Assembly (NCBI RefSeq): GCF_014196205.1
Contig: NZ_JACIDE010000009.1
Span: forward strand, 1-64,000
Direction: 5' to 3'
From: Anoxybacteroides voinovskiense
Lineage (GTDB): Bacteria > Bacillota > Bacilli > Bacillales > Anoxybacillaceae
Length of the DNA: 64,000 bases
Below the pieces are notes generated by a model, which was given only the letters and a program-made list of their open reading frames with translations, made no database searches and had not been told where the DNA came from. Shown here piece by piece: positions 8,844-16,680 of the stretch; position 1 is the stretch's first letter; the number at the start of each line of letters is the position of its first letter. The position numbers and the translations under genes are program-made.

Positions 8844-9962
8844 ATGGACGTGACGTTAACAGCCAAAATAAAAATTTACCCAACGGCGGAACAGGCAGAA
8901 GTATTGAAAGCCACCCTTTCCGCTTATCGACAAGCATGCAACGCTGTATCTGTTGTGATTTTTGACACAAAAGTGCTTGTACAAGCCAAGTTGCACGACA
9001 TGACCTATCGTCCACTTCGAGCAAACTACGCGTTGCGTTCGCAAATGGCGCAATCTGTGATCAAGACTGTTATCGCTAGATACCGTTCCCTAAAAAGCAA
9101 TGGTCATGAATGGACATTGGTTCGCTTTAAAAAACCTGAATATGATCTCGTTTGGAATCGAGATTATTCGCTTGTTCAAGGATTATTTTCTGTCAATACA
9201 CTAGAAGGACGGATTAAAGTGCCGTTCGAACCAAAAGGCATGGAACAATATTTTGATGGCTCATGGACGTTTGGTACAGCCAAACTCGTCTATAAGCATA
9301 ACCAATTCTTTTTGCACATCCCCATGACCAAAACGATTCCAACCGTGGATGAACACAACATTCGCCAAGTGATCGGTGTCGATGTAGGGGTTAACTTTCT
9401 TGCAGTAGCTTATGATTCGCAAGGGAAAACCACCTTTTTTAACGGACGAAAAATCAAGCATATGCGTGCGAAGTACAAACGAATGCGAAAAACCCTCCAG
9501 CAAAAAGGGACGGCTTCTGCGCGTCGGAAGTTGAAAACAATCGGACAACGAGAAAACCGTTGGATGACGGATGTGAACCATACGATCACGAAGGCACTCG
9601 TTCGTCAATATGGAGAACGTACCCTTTTTGTATTAGAAGATTTAACAGGCATTCGTGAAAAAACAGAACGTGTACGTATCCATGACCGATATGAAACCGT
9701 ATCGTGGGCTTTCTATCAGTTCCGTCACATGTTAGAGTATAAGGCACGTTTGCATGGGGCAAAAGTGATTGTGGTTGCTCCGCATTACACCTCTTTGACA
9801 TGTCCAAAGTGTGGGCATACGGAAAAAGCCAATCGAAAGAAACGTACACACACCTTTTGTTGCCGAACATGTGGATACACCTCAAACGATGACCGCATTG
9901 GTGCCATGAACCTTCAACGAAAAGGAATAGAGTACATCGTTGAAGGAACGACACAGGCATGA
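8844..9962 (+). CDS. tnpB: TnpB, RNA-guided nuclease of an IS605-family element
   Basis: TnpB proteins are omega-RNA-guided DNA nucleases, ancestors of Cas12. The 372-residue product has the RuvC-type triad: Asp in 'GVDVGVNFLAVA', Glu in 'LFVLEDLTGI' and Asp in 'SNDDRIGAMNL'. The four-Cys zinc ribbon 'CPKCGH...CCRTCGY' sits between the last two. The N-terminal 'KIKIYPTAEQAEVLKATLSAYRQACN' helix-turn-helix region is complete. ATG at 8844 follows AGAGAGGTG; the GTG at 8835 is part of that site. No disruption is seen, so activity is plausible. Confidence 0.9.
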   Translation: MDVTLTAKIKIYPTAEQAEVLKATLSAYRQACNAVSVVIFDTKVLVQAKLHDMTYRPLRANYALRSQMAQSVIKTVIARYRSLKSNGHEWTLVRFKKPEYDLVWNRDYSLVQGLFSVNTLEGRIKVPFEPKGMEQYFDGSWTFGTAKLVYKHNQFFLHIPMTKTIPTVDEHNIRQVIGVDVGVNFLAVAYDSQGKTTFFNGRKIKHMRAKYKRMRKTLQQKGTASARRKLKTIGQRENRWMTDVNHTITKALVRQYGERTLFVLEDLTGIREKTERVRIHDRYETVSWAFYQFRHMLEYKARLHGAKVIVVAPHYTSLTCPKCGHTEKANRKKRTHTFCCRTCGYTSNDDRIGAMNLQRKGIEYIVEGTTQA

Positions 9963-10110
9963 CCTGCGTCGTTGGGTAGTCGTCAACCTGCCCCTGATGC
10001 AACCCCAAGTCAAGGAAGGAGGACGAAGTCCGCTCGCACTTCTGGGGAGTTGCAAGCCCCCACTTCAAGCGTTAGCTAAGTGGGGGTAGTTGACTTCAGC
10101 GCAATGTTCT
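9955..10110 (+). ncRNA. Omega RNA scaffold and guide of the TnpB element
   Basis: The region from the tnpB stop to the right end folds into the usual nested scaffold: GGTAG loop closed by GTTG/CAAC, a long stem TGCAAC-CCCAAG (about 9998-10011) with CTTC-TGGGG-AGTTGCA (10040-10054), an inner GGAC-GAA-GTCC, and the terminal CCCCCACTT/AAGTGGGGG hairpin. The guide would start right after TTGAC at 10095 (TTCAGCGCAATGTTCT). The 5' end of the RNA is inferred. Confidence 0.55.
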
Positions 10111-10185
10111 TCGAAGTGGCGAAGCAAAAATGTGTCTTCTCGTTGCGATATAATGTAGAAAAAAGCAAAAAAGGATGTGGGAGAG

Positions 10186-10758
10186 ATGGAAAAAGCACAA
10201 CACGGTCGTATGTATTCATATAAAGATATTCAGCAATGGGAAGGAAATTGGGAGCTGATTGACGGTGTCCCTTATTTGCTTGCATCGCCTTCATATGTTC
10301 ACCAATATGTCGTTGGCGAACTGTATCTCGCCTTAGCTCCTTACTTCAAAGCACAAGGATGCCGCCTCATCTTATCTCCATTTGATGTGCAATTTGATAC
10401 AGCTAAAAATGAAGAAGAAGCGCAAACCGTTGTACAGCCAGACTTATTCGTCATTTGTAACTTAAATCAACTGAAGAAAAACCGAGTACAAGGCGCACCC
10501 GATCTCGTGATCGAAGTATTATCCGCTAGCACAGGAATTAAAGATCGAAATCAAAAGTATTATTTATATGAAACAAACGGCGTGAAAGAGTATTGGATGG
10601 TCGACCCAAGCAATCGAACGATTGAAGTCATCGGCTTAGAAGACGGGCGGTTTCAAAAACGAGCAGTATTCGGCCCGAAAGATGTGTTAACGTCTTTTTT
10701 GTATCCAGATTTAGCAATTTCGCTTGATTCCATCTTGCATATGGATGATGTGGAATAA
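10186..10758 (+). CDS. Uma2-family (DUF820) endonuclease-like protein
   Basis: The 190-residue protein has the DUF820/Uma2 fold of the PD-(D/E)XK class: 'WELIDGVPYLLASPSYVHQ' near the N-terminus, 'VVQPDLFVICN' (the PD motif), 'GAPDLVIEVLSAST' (the E-x-L part) and 'YYLYETNGVKEYWMVDPSNRTIEV'. The family is abundant in cyanobacteria and some Firmicutes and its role is unsettled. ATG at 10186 is preferred over GTG at 10177; AAGG lies 11 bases upstream. It follows the TnpB element directly. A second member is at 24159. Confidence 0.75.
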   Translation: MEKAQHGRMYSYKDIQQWEGNWELIDGVPYLLASPSYVHQYVVGELYLALAPYFKAQGCRLILSPFDVQFDTAKNEEEAQTVVQPDLFVICNLNQLKKNRVQGAPDLVIEVLSASTGIKDRNQKYYLYETNGVKEYWMVDPSNRTIEVIGLEDGRFQKRAVFGPKDVLTSFLYPDLAISLDSILHMDDVE

Positions 10759-10761
10759 GAT

Positions 10762-10795
10762 AAAGCCGGTCAGGGTTCCCTAGCCGGCTTTTCAT
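10762..10795. terminator. Bidirectional terminator between Uma2 and DsbA-type genes
   Basis: AAAGCCGG (10762-10769) pairs with CCGGCTTT (10784-10791), with an inner AGGG-TT-CCCT, between two convergent genes. Confidence 0.7.
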
Positions 10796-10805
10796 TTGCT
10801 TAAAT

Positions 10806-11513
10806 TTAGTCGATAGTGCAATTTCCGTCCGTGCACGTTTTTCCTCCTTCTGCTAGCGATTGCAGCGATGATGACTGCTGTTCTTCCGTCCACACTTTCT
10901 CTAGCGCTTGCCGGAATACGTCGACAGGCTGGGCGCCAGAAATGGCGTATTTTTGATTCAATACGAAAAACGGAACGCCGCGGACGCCGAGTTGAGCCGC
11001 TATCGCTTCCTCATGTCGCACTTGTTCTGCATAACGACCATCATCAAGCACCGTTTCCGCCTCTTTCCGGTCAAGCCCTGCTGCTTCGGCGAGCTCCAGT
11101 AGCACGTTGCGGTCGCTAATTCGCTTCGATTCGGTAAAATAGGCGTAAAACAGCCGCTCTACTACTTCATCAAGCTTCCCTTTTTCCTTCGCATATTGCG
11201 CAAGACGGTTGGCATCAAACGTATTGGTCGGTTTCATCGTCTCAAAACGGAACGTGAGACCGATTTCCTCCGCTTGCTTGCCGATGTCGGCGTTCGCCCG
11301 CTTCGCTTCTTCTACGGAAATGCCGTATTTTTGCGCAATCATTTCGTGAATGCTGAGCGAAGTTTCTTTTTTCGCCTTCGGATCAAGTTCAAAACTACGG
11401 AAGACGACCTCAACATTCTCCCGATGCGGAAAAGACGAAAGCGCCTCTTCTAATCGCCGCTTGCCGATATAGCAAAACGGGCAAACAAAATCGGACCATA
11501 CTTCAATTTTCAT
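10806..11513 (-). CDS. FrnE-type DsbA-family oxidoreductase
   Basis: A cytosolic thioredoxin-fold protein of 235 residues with the active-site CxxC as C11-P-F-C14 in 'DFVCPFCYIGKRRLEEAL', a central helical insertion, and the cis-Pro loop 'GVRGVPFFVLNQKYAISGAQP' near the C-terminus, all typical of FrnE/2-hydroxychromene-isomerase-like DsbA proteins. The tail 'CTDGNC' adds two cysteines. ATG at 11513 is chosen because GAGGTG precedes it; the frame is open upstream but has no ribosome site. It probably handles disulfide or polyketide-like substrates; the exact one is unknown. Confidence 0.82.
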   Translation of the reverse strand: MKIEVWSDFVCPFCYIGKRRLEEALSSFPHRENVEVVFRSFELDPKAKKETSLSIHEMIAQKYGISVEEAKRANADIGKQAEEIGLTFRFETMKPTNTFDANRLAQYAKEKGKLDEVVERLFYAYFTESKRISDRNVLLELAEAAGLDRKEAETVLDDGRYAEQVRHEEAIAAQLGVRGVPFFVLNQKYAISGAQPVDVFRQALEKVWTEEQQSSSLQSLAEGGKTCTDGNCTID

Positions 11514-11644
11514 CGTTACACCTCGGTTTTTTCCTCCAGATTGGAGGGAATTTTCTTCCTTATTGTAACGAACATGTTTTTCTTTCTTCAAATCATTTGT
11601 CTCTCAGGTGTGACAGGCATCACATCTAAATGTGTGCTTACCTT

Positions 11645-12070
11645 CTAAAAATAGTTCAATATTTCACGCGGCGCAAAGTTTTTTATTTTCTTCAACTCTT
11701 CCTTACTCCACCACTTTAAATCAATAAACGTATCTTTCTCTTTTTCAGTCATATTTTCAATCGATAATATCGTGTCGGATTGAATCGTTATCTTATAATA
11801 AATCTCCCGGCTTATAAAAGAATCGCTTTTTCCTTCAATGAATACATCGATTTCAAATAGTGGCTCGTCATGAATATCAACAACAATTCCAAGCTCTTCA
11901 CGTAGTTCTCTTTTCAAAGCTTCGATTGGGGTTTCCTTTCCCTTGATGCCACCTCCGAGAGTTACCCATAACACGACATTTCCTATGACATCCGTAAATT
12001 CAAATTTTTGAAGAAGAATTTCATGATATTCATTGGTGATTACTGCCCTAGCGCATTTGCGTATTCGCAT
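11645..12070 (-). CDS. Nudix hydrolase
   Basis: The complete Nudix box is visible: G40, five residues, E46, seven residues, then R54-E-L-R-E-E-L-G-I62. The 141-residue protein thus hydrolyses a nucleoside diphosphate linked to another group; the substrate cannot be assigned. The start at 12070 has GGGAGGG eight bases upstream, better than the first ATG at 12100. It lies directly downstream of the YpgR-type gene (start-to-stop gap about 30 bases) and may share its transcript. Confidence 0.82.
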   Translation of the reverse strand: MRIRKCARAVITNEYHEILLQKFEFTDVIGNVVLWVTLGGGIKGKETPIEALKRELREELGIVVDIHDEPLFEIDVFIEGKSDSFISREIYYKITIQSDTILSIENMTEKEKDTFIDLKWWSKEELKKIKNFAPREILNYF

Positions 12071-12102
12071 GAAATTTTCCCTCCCTAGTAAAATAACCAT
12101 AT

Positions 12103-13227
12103 TTATCCTTTTCTACTCTCCGTCATTTGTTTCCAAACGGATCCTTTCGCTTCTTCGCCACCTTCGATTCGTTCAATTGCCATTTTTACTTGCATGCTTA
12201 CTTCAAATTCCGTGTCGTTTTCGGCTGCTTTTAACGCAGGCAAAACCGATTCATCACCATTTTCATATAAGAACATCGCGGCACGCCAGCGAACGAGCTT
12301 GCTTGCATCTTTTAGCGCTTCGACCATGACAGGAATGGCCTCCACGTCACCAATATCAGACAAACAGTCGCCCGCTGTACGGCGCACAGAAACAGCTGGA
12401 TCCTTTAGCGCTTCATATAAATACGGAAGCACGCTTTTGCTGCCAATCATTCCTAAATACGCGGTCGCTAAGCGACGAATGGCGACTTTTTCGTCTTTTA
12501 ATGCCTTTGCCAACACCGGCAAATCTTTTTCCGTTGGCTCTATCATTTGTTCCAACGCCGCATATCGTTTCGTCCAGTCCGGATCCTCTAGCATTTGTTC
12601 TGTCACTTGAAAACTCGTTCGTTTTTGCGTTTTCACCTGCTCACCTTGTTTAAACATGTGCACGAATCGCTCGAGCCGTTCGGGTGGATAAGCGGCAGAC
12701 AACTCCTCGACTATTTCAGCACCGATTTCTTCAAACGTTCCGTATCGAACGCCTTTTTCCACCCATTTTCGTTCCATGACAATATTCCCCGCGTGTTTTT
12801 GCGCTTCTAACACCGCATCGACAAACGGTTGCGGCAAGCCAACTCGTCTCTCTTCGTGACCGTCCGTTAACTTCACTTGCATCGGCAAGCCATACAACAT
12901 TTGCACATACACTTTCACTTCTCCAAAATGCTCGTTGCATACATGTTCATTGTCTTGGAGTTCATCCACCTGTTCGCCAAACACTTCGCGCACTTTTGTT
13001 AAAATCGTTTTCCAGTCGTATTTCGCATGCCGTTCGACAGCTAAAAAATCAGCGACATGATAAATGCCCTTCACCCCTTCGATTTGCAGCAATTGCTGGA
13101 TAATGGCAGGCGCATGTGCAGCTTGCGCAGGTTTATAGTTATAACTCGTGCCAAATGGAAGCTCTTCATCGAGCAACACTTTCATTGTATTTGGGCTTGG
13201 CGTCGGTTCAATCGATTGAATCCTCAT
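12103..13227 (-). CDS. YpgR-like HEAT-repeat protein (conserved virulence factor C family)
   Basis: The 374-residue protein begins with a domain like the N-terminal region of Nfu/NifU scaffolds ('RIQSIEPTPSPNTMKVLLDEELPFGTS', residues 2-85). From about 215 it has HEAT-like repeats: 'LPVLAKALKDEKVAIRRLATAYLG', 'LPYLYEALKDPAVSVRRTAGDCLS', 'IPVMVEALKDASKLVRWRAAMFL'. This matches B. subtilis YpgR and staphylococcal CvfC, whose biochemical role is not settled. AGGAG precedes the ATG. Confidence 0.78.
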   Translation of the reverse strand: MRIQSIEPTPSPNTMKVLLDEELPFGTSYNYKPAQAAHAPAIIQQLLQIEGVKGIYHVADFLAVERHAKYDWKTILTKVREVFGEQVDELQDNEHVCNEHFGEVKVYVQMLYGLPMQVKLTDGHEERRVGLPQPFVDAVLEAQKHAGNIVMERKWVEKGVRYGTFEEIGAEIVEELSAAYPPERLERFVHMFKQGEQVKTQKRTSFQVTEQMLEDPDWTKRYAALEQMIEPTEKDLPVLAKALKDEKVAIRRLATAYLGMIGSKSVLPYLYEALKDPAVSVRRTAGDCLSDIGDVEAIPVMVEALKDASKLVRWRAAMFLYENGDESVLPALKAAENDTEFEVSMQVKMAIERIEGGEEAKGSVWKQMTESRKG

Positions 13228-13388
13228 TTGTTTCTCTCCTATCCTCTACAAAAAATACCCCGTAACTCCATTAAAAAGGAAGAAACAAAGAAAAGCAAAA
13301 GTTTCGCTCAATGAACTCGACAGATGTGACAGGCACAAATGAAAATAATATAATTGTAATAGCATGGAAATAAAAGGACGGTGACAAG

Positions 13389-13784
13389 ATGGAACAAATC
13401 ATTGTTGAAACATTAAAAGATGCGGTCTCCCCTTCTGTCATTTATTTGTTCGGATCAGTAGCAACAGGACACGTTCGTTACGATAGCGATATCGATATTG
13501 CTTTTTTGAGCGATGAACGATCGTTGGATCATTATGAACGCTTTATGCTCGCGCAACAATTGGCAGAGCGATTGCAACGGGACGTCGATCTCATTGATTT
13601 AAAACAAGCGAGCACCGTTTTTCAAGCACAAATCGTCAGTAGCGGTAAGGTCATCTATTGTGCAGACGAACAAAAAAAAGCAGAGTATGAATGGCGAGTG
13701 CTGAAAATGTATGCAAAACTAAACGAAGAACGGGCGGAAATTTTGCGAAACATTGTGGAAAGTGGGTCGGTTTATGATGAATGA
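13389..13784 (+). CDS. mntA: MntA-type nucleotidyltransferase antitoxin
   Basis: MNT-domain antitoxin of a type VII toxin-antitoxin pair; in the studied systems it transfers AMP to a tyrosine of the HepT toxin and silences it. The motif GSx10DxD is perfect: G22-S23, then D34-x-D36 in 'YDSDIDIAF'. The protein is 131 residues. Its last 11 bases overlap the hepT start region, giving tight coupling. The order antitoxin-toxin agrees with other hepT/mntA loci. Confidence 0.85.
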   Translation: MEQIIVETLKDAVSPSVIYLFGSVATGHVRYDSDIDIAFLSDERSLDHYERFMLAQQLAERLQRDVDLIDLKQASTVFQAQIVSSGKVIYCADEQKKAEYEWRVLKMYAKLNEERAEILRNIVESGSVYDE

Positions 13785-14181
13785 TGTGATCTTAAATAAA
13801 ATAAGTGTCATCGAACGGTGTATGAAACGTATTCATGAAGAATATGAAAACAACCCAAAACATTTGGAGAATTACACAAAGCAAGATTCCATTGTTCTCA
13901 ACCTCCAACGAGCGTGTGAAGCGAGCATTGACTTAGCGATGCACATCGTTGCACAAAAAAAGCTCGGACTTCCACAAACAAGCCGAGACGCTTTCACTCT
14001 TTTAGAACAACACGGCATCATCTCTTCATCCTTGTCACAAAAAATGAAAGCGATGGTCGGATTTCGCAATATCGCTGTGCATGACTACCAAGAACTGAAC
14101 TTGACGATTTTACAAAAAATACTCGACGACCATTTAACAGACTTTACCGAGTTTACGAAAACAATTGTTGGACAAACATAG
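13774..14181 (+). CDS. hepT: HepT-type HEPN ribonuclease toxin (DUF86)
   Basis: HEPN toxin, in the family an RNase inactivated by AMPylation. The catalytic/acceptor motif R-x4-H-x-Y is intact as R98-N-I-A-V-H103-D-Y105 in 'MVGFRNIAVHDYQ'. The rest is all-helical, 135 residues, as in DUF86 proteins. Two adjacent ATGs (13774, 13777) lie behind GGAAAGTGGG inside the end of mntA. Toxin and antitoxin both look complete. Confidence 0.85.
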   Translation: MMNDVILNKISVIERCMKRIHEEYENNPKHLENYTKQDSIVLNLQRACEASIDLAMHIVAQKKLGLPQTSRDAFTLLEQHGIISSSLSQKMKAMVGFRNIAVHDYQELNLTILQKILDDHLTDFTEFTKTIVGQT

Positions 14182-14202
14182 GCGGTGCGAATATGCACCG
14201 CC
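14181..14202. terminator. Hairpin between hepT and the convergent alpha-solenoid gene
   Basis: GGCGGTGC (14181-14188) pairs with GCACCGCC (14195-14202) over a six-base loop. No long T-run follows on either strand, so it is a weaker terminator candidate. Confidence 0.5.
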
Positions 14203-14216
14203 TTAGCAATCACTTT

Positions 14217-15434
14217 CTAATCCCAATGTTTCTTCCACTCATCTAAAAAGGCAGGGAGGCGCTGCTGATGCGGAGCGATGAAACTTTGAAAATAGAAAGA
14301 CCACTTGTTCGGCTCTTTAAGAATGTTCGTGTATACATGCTCGATTTCTTTAATAAATCCAATGGCGCGTCGATAAGCAGAACGCTTTCGTTCCGCAAGC
14401 AACGATTCGACGATTCGTTTATAATGCGCAATCATTTCAAGGGGATAGTGCTTGTTCAAATACCGTTCATATGTTGATAGGCTGGAATAATCAAAAGCGC
14501 GCAGACGCTTTGTCACATAGTGAAGCAACGCTTCGTTATTTCCTTCAGTGTAGTCAATTTTCGCTTTGATGAAAGCGTGCACAGGGTGACTTTCGAGCCA
14601 ATCGTACAATTCTTGTTTCACTGCTTCTTTTTGGCTTGGCGGTGCGTATGCAATCGCTTGTTGATACAGTTCATAAGAAGGACGATGGAAAAAGTGTTGT
14701 TTCAATAATTGAAGCGCTTTTTCCTTCTCCCCCATTTCATCGTACCGCTTGAACAAATAGGCATACAAGCCGTCTAGCGCCCCTTCTCCCTCTTTCAGTC
14801 CCTTCTCCGCAATTTCCAATGCTTTATCACGATCGCCTTTTTCCTCTAAAAATAAAGCATATTCGGCATAATCGCTTCCATAGCGAAGCTGATGAGCACG
14901 TCTTTGCTCATATGTATGTGTATCGCCAAGTTTGTAGCGATAAATATCTAATATGAGCGATTGATAGTATCTATCCCCCAATGGTTCTAAATAATCGACG
15001 ATCGTGCGCCAATGTGTTTCCGTAGAAGCGATTTGCCCGATCCAGTCCCATATCGCGTCCTCAAATCCTGAGTTACCCTCTAAATATTGCTCCATTAACG
15101 CATGAATCATTTCCTCTCTAGCGCTTTCCGGAAGATGTCCATCTTGAAGGAGCGCAAGAACCGTTTCCATATGTTCGTAGACAATATCTTCTTCTTCCTC
15201 AGGTCCACCGCCGTACATATTAAACTGCTTAATAATACCGATTGCTTCCGCAAATTTCTCTCGATATTCGCGGTTATGTTTTTGTGCCGTTTCTTTGGCA
15301 GTCAAGCACCCACTTCGTTCCAAAAAATCAAGCGCCCGTTCTTGAACACGCTTGTCCGAGCGAATTAAGTTCAGCGCAAGCTCTAACAATTCGTCACGGG
15401 AAAGCCGCTGAACAATTTTCTGTATATTCATCAT
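14217..15434 (-). CDS. TPR-like alpha-solenoid protein of unknown role
   Basis: A 405-residue, nearly all-helical protein with repeat-like units such as 'AEYALFLEEKGDRDKALEIAEKGLKEGEGALDGLYAYLFKRY' and 'KEKALQLLKQHFFHRPSYELYQQA', close to TPR motifs and to the helical C-terminal half of SWIM zinc-finger proteins; no zinc-finger cysteines are present. The start at 15434 (a double ATG) lies behind GGGAGGA at about 11 bases. It may be a scaffold. No function is claimed. Confidence 0.65.
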   Translation of the reverse strand: MMNIQKIVQRLSRDELLELALNLIRSDKRVQERALDFLERSGCLTAKETAQKHNREYREKFAEAIGIIKQFNMYGGGPEEEEDIVYEHMETVLALLQDGHLPESAREEMIHALMEQYLEGNSGFEDAIWDWIGQIASTETHWRTIVDYLEPLGDRYYQSLILDIYRYKLGDTHTYEQRRAHQLRYGSDYAEYALFLEEKGDRDKALEIAEKGLKEGEGALDGLYAYLFKRYDEMGEKEKALQLLKQHFFHRPSYELYQQAIAYAPPSQKEAVKQELYDWLESHPVHAFIKAKIDYTEGNNEALLHYVTKRLRAFDYSSLSTYERYLNKHYPLEMIAHYKRIVESLLAERKRSAYRRAIGFIKEIEHVYTNILKEPNKWSFYFQSFIAPHQQRLPAFLDEWKKHWD

Positions 15435-15493
15435 AATCGGGCAGTTCCTCCCTTCGATTAACAATGTGCTGACATGTCCCGCTTTTTTAGCTT

Positions 15494-15509
15494 CTTGACA
15501 TTTGTCAAG
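15494..15509. promoter_or_regulatory. Palindrome upstream of the alpha-solenoid gene
   Basis: CTTGACATTTGTCAAG is a perfect inverted repeat (CTTGACA, TT, TGTCAAG). A further TTGACAAA copy lies at about 15522-15529 and a GACATGTC at 15472-15479, so several TGACA half-sites occupy this gap. It could be an operator; the binding protein is unknown. Confidence 0.35.
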
Positions 15510-15625
15510 GCATGGATTTTTATTGACAAATGAACCACCTGATTTTGCTATATATTTTTCGACAAAAGCAATACTATTCCTGCTTTGAGAACGAAAAAAG
15601 GGGGGGAGACTGGACTTCTAAGCCT

Positions 15626-16042
15626 TTACCAATTTCCTAGTCTATCATGACGGATATCCAATCGTTTGAAGTGCTTATCCCAAGTGACTACGTCCTCAGG
15701 TGGATTCGCTTTAGCGTGTGCTGCTATATAGGCATCAATGAAGTCAACGTTTTTTTCGGCGTAATCCCGAAGTGCTTGTTGAATGACCGGCTTTTCTTCC
15801 GTTTCCACCCCAATACTATTGGTGAATTTGAGTAAAGCATCCGAGATATCTTTAGGGTCTGCTTCATAAAAAGATGCTAATACCCAACAGCATTCAGCTA
15901 TAACAAGGGGGGTTATACGTAAAATCAATTCCCCAGCTTCCACTTTTTGAAGCATTTCCCCCACTTCTTCTGCTAATGCTTTTGGATCGCCCGTTACAAT
16001 CCGAATGATCACGTTCGTATCTATCCAAAGTTTCCGTGCCAA
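15626..16042 (-). CDS. PIN-domain (VapC-like) toxin
   Basis: A 138-residue PIN ribonuclease with the four expected acidic positions: D8 in 'WIDTNVIIRI', E50 in 'VIAECCWVL', D103 in 'VDFIDAYIAAHA' and D122 in 'VVTWDKHFKRLD'. The start is TTG at 16042, which directly follows the antitoxin stop (TAA-TTG), with no spacer, so translation is coupled. In this family the toxin cleaves specific RNAs. Confidence 0.8.
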   Translation of the reverse strand: MARKLWIDTNVIIRIVTGDPKALAEEVGEMLQKVEAGELILRITPLVIAECCWVLASFYEADPKDISDALLKFTNSIGVETEEKPVIQQALRDYAEKNVDFIDAYIAAHAKANPPEDVVTWDKHFKRLDIRHDRLGNW

Positions 16043-16354
16043 TTAATCTTCCTCCCCATCCTTTAACTCCTTCTCTGCCATGTTCCGATATACTTCTTTC
16101 CGAACTTCATCAACTGGTTGAAATGGCTTATTTGTTTTTAGAATGCCGAGCAATTCCGATAAACGTTGCTTCTTCAAAACTTCCACTTTCATTTCGCCAT
16201 CCTTATTTAAAATGAATGTTAAATCGTCCCCCTCTGTGAGACCTAGTGTCTTCCGTATTTCAATCGGAATTACGATTTGTCCGCGACTAGATAGTTTGCT
16301 GGTCGCCTTTACGACAACATTTGGTTGATGGTCTGCAAACTCCATAGCGCTCAT
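16043..16354 (-). CDS. AbrB/SpoVT-type antitoxin
   Basis: The swapped-hairpin AbrB fold is clear from 'KATSKLSSRGQIVIPIEIRKTLGLTEGDDLTFIL' (residues 16-50); the 103-residue protein then has a charged tail that would bind the PIN toxin. AAGGAG lies nine bases before the ATG. Together with the following PIN gene it forms a type II toxin-antitoxin operon, likely autorepressed; no operator was recognised. Confidence 0.8.
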   Translation of the reverse strand: MSAMEFADHQPNVVVKATSKLSSRGQIVIPIEIRKTLGLTEGDDLTFILNKDGEMKVEVLKKQRLSELLGILKTNKPFQPVDEVRKEVYRNMAEKELKDGEED

Positions 16355-16484
16355 AACTCCATCTCCTTTCTATTTTTGCAATTCCAAGCGTACTTATTTT
16401 TTCATTTTTCTTATTATATATTTTATTCTTACATTGTTATTCGGTCAAATCATACATCAACACCTATAGCCTCTCCTATCCCAT

Positions 16485-16512
16485 GCAAAAAGCACCAGGC
16501 TTCCCTGGTGCT
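16485..16512 (-). terminator. Terminator of the MarR-permease-Cys-pair peptide operon
   Basis: AGCACCAGG (16491-16499) pairs with CCTGGTGCT (16504-16512); on the minus strand the stem is followed by TTTTTGC. It lies seven bases after the stop of the Cys-pair peptide. Confidence 0.75.
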
Positions 16513-16518
16513 CCGTTG

Positions 16519-16665
16519 CTAGCAACATGTTTGTTTGTGGTCTTTCTCTTCACAACACGCTTCTTCCTCTTCGCAGCAATCCTCTTTTCTCTCGTCGTCT
16601 TTGACCTCCATAATTTGCACATCGCAACAACCTTTTTCTTTTTGTGTAAATAATTTTTTGAACAT
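16519..16665 (-). CDS. 48-residue peptide with four Cys-Cys pairs
   Basis: A small gene below usual size cut-offs: ATG at 16665 six bases after GGAGGAG, stop TAG at 16519. The product is very acidic and Lys-rich and has four vicinal cysteine pairs at 13-14, 30-31, 37-38 and 47-48 (the last two residues), with no hydrophobic segment. It starts 16 bases after the stop of the ArsP_1-type permease and is followed by the operon terminator. Vicinal cysteines suggest binding of a soft metal or arsenite, like a carrier or scavenger for the permease; this is inference. Confidence 0.7.
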   Translation of the reverse strand: MFKKLFTQKEKGCCDVQIMEVKDDERKEDCCEEEEACCEEKDHKQTCC

Positions 16666-16680
16666 AGAAATCTCCTCCAT

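Larger units (their letters stand above)
8715..10094 (+). mobile_element. IS605/IS1341-type element with tnpB only
   Basis: Both ends carry subterminal hairpins: left CTCCCACTT/AAGTGGGAG (8732-8740 with 8758-8766), right CCCCCACTT/AAGTGGGGG (10057-10065 with 10078-10086). The right end reads TAGTTGAC (10087-10094), like the TTGAC right cleavage site of ISDra2; the left flank offers TTCAT (8710-8714) as the target-adjacent motif. No Y1 transposase (tnpA) is present, so movement needs one in trans. The exact borders are inferred. Confidence 0.7.

Noticed and set aside
10177-10185. GTG start three codons upstream in the Uma2 gene
   Set aside because: It lies within the AAGGATGTGGGAG ribosome region; ATG at 10186 fits better, but the choice is not certain.
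11600-13335. Shared word TGTGACAGGCA at about 11608 and 13324
   Set aside because: Only two copies of 11 bases were noticed, without further symmetry; not enough for a repeat family.
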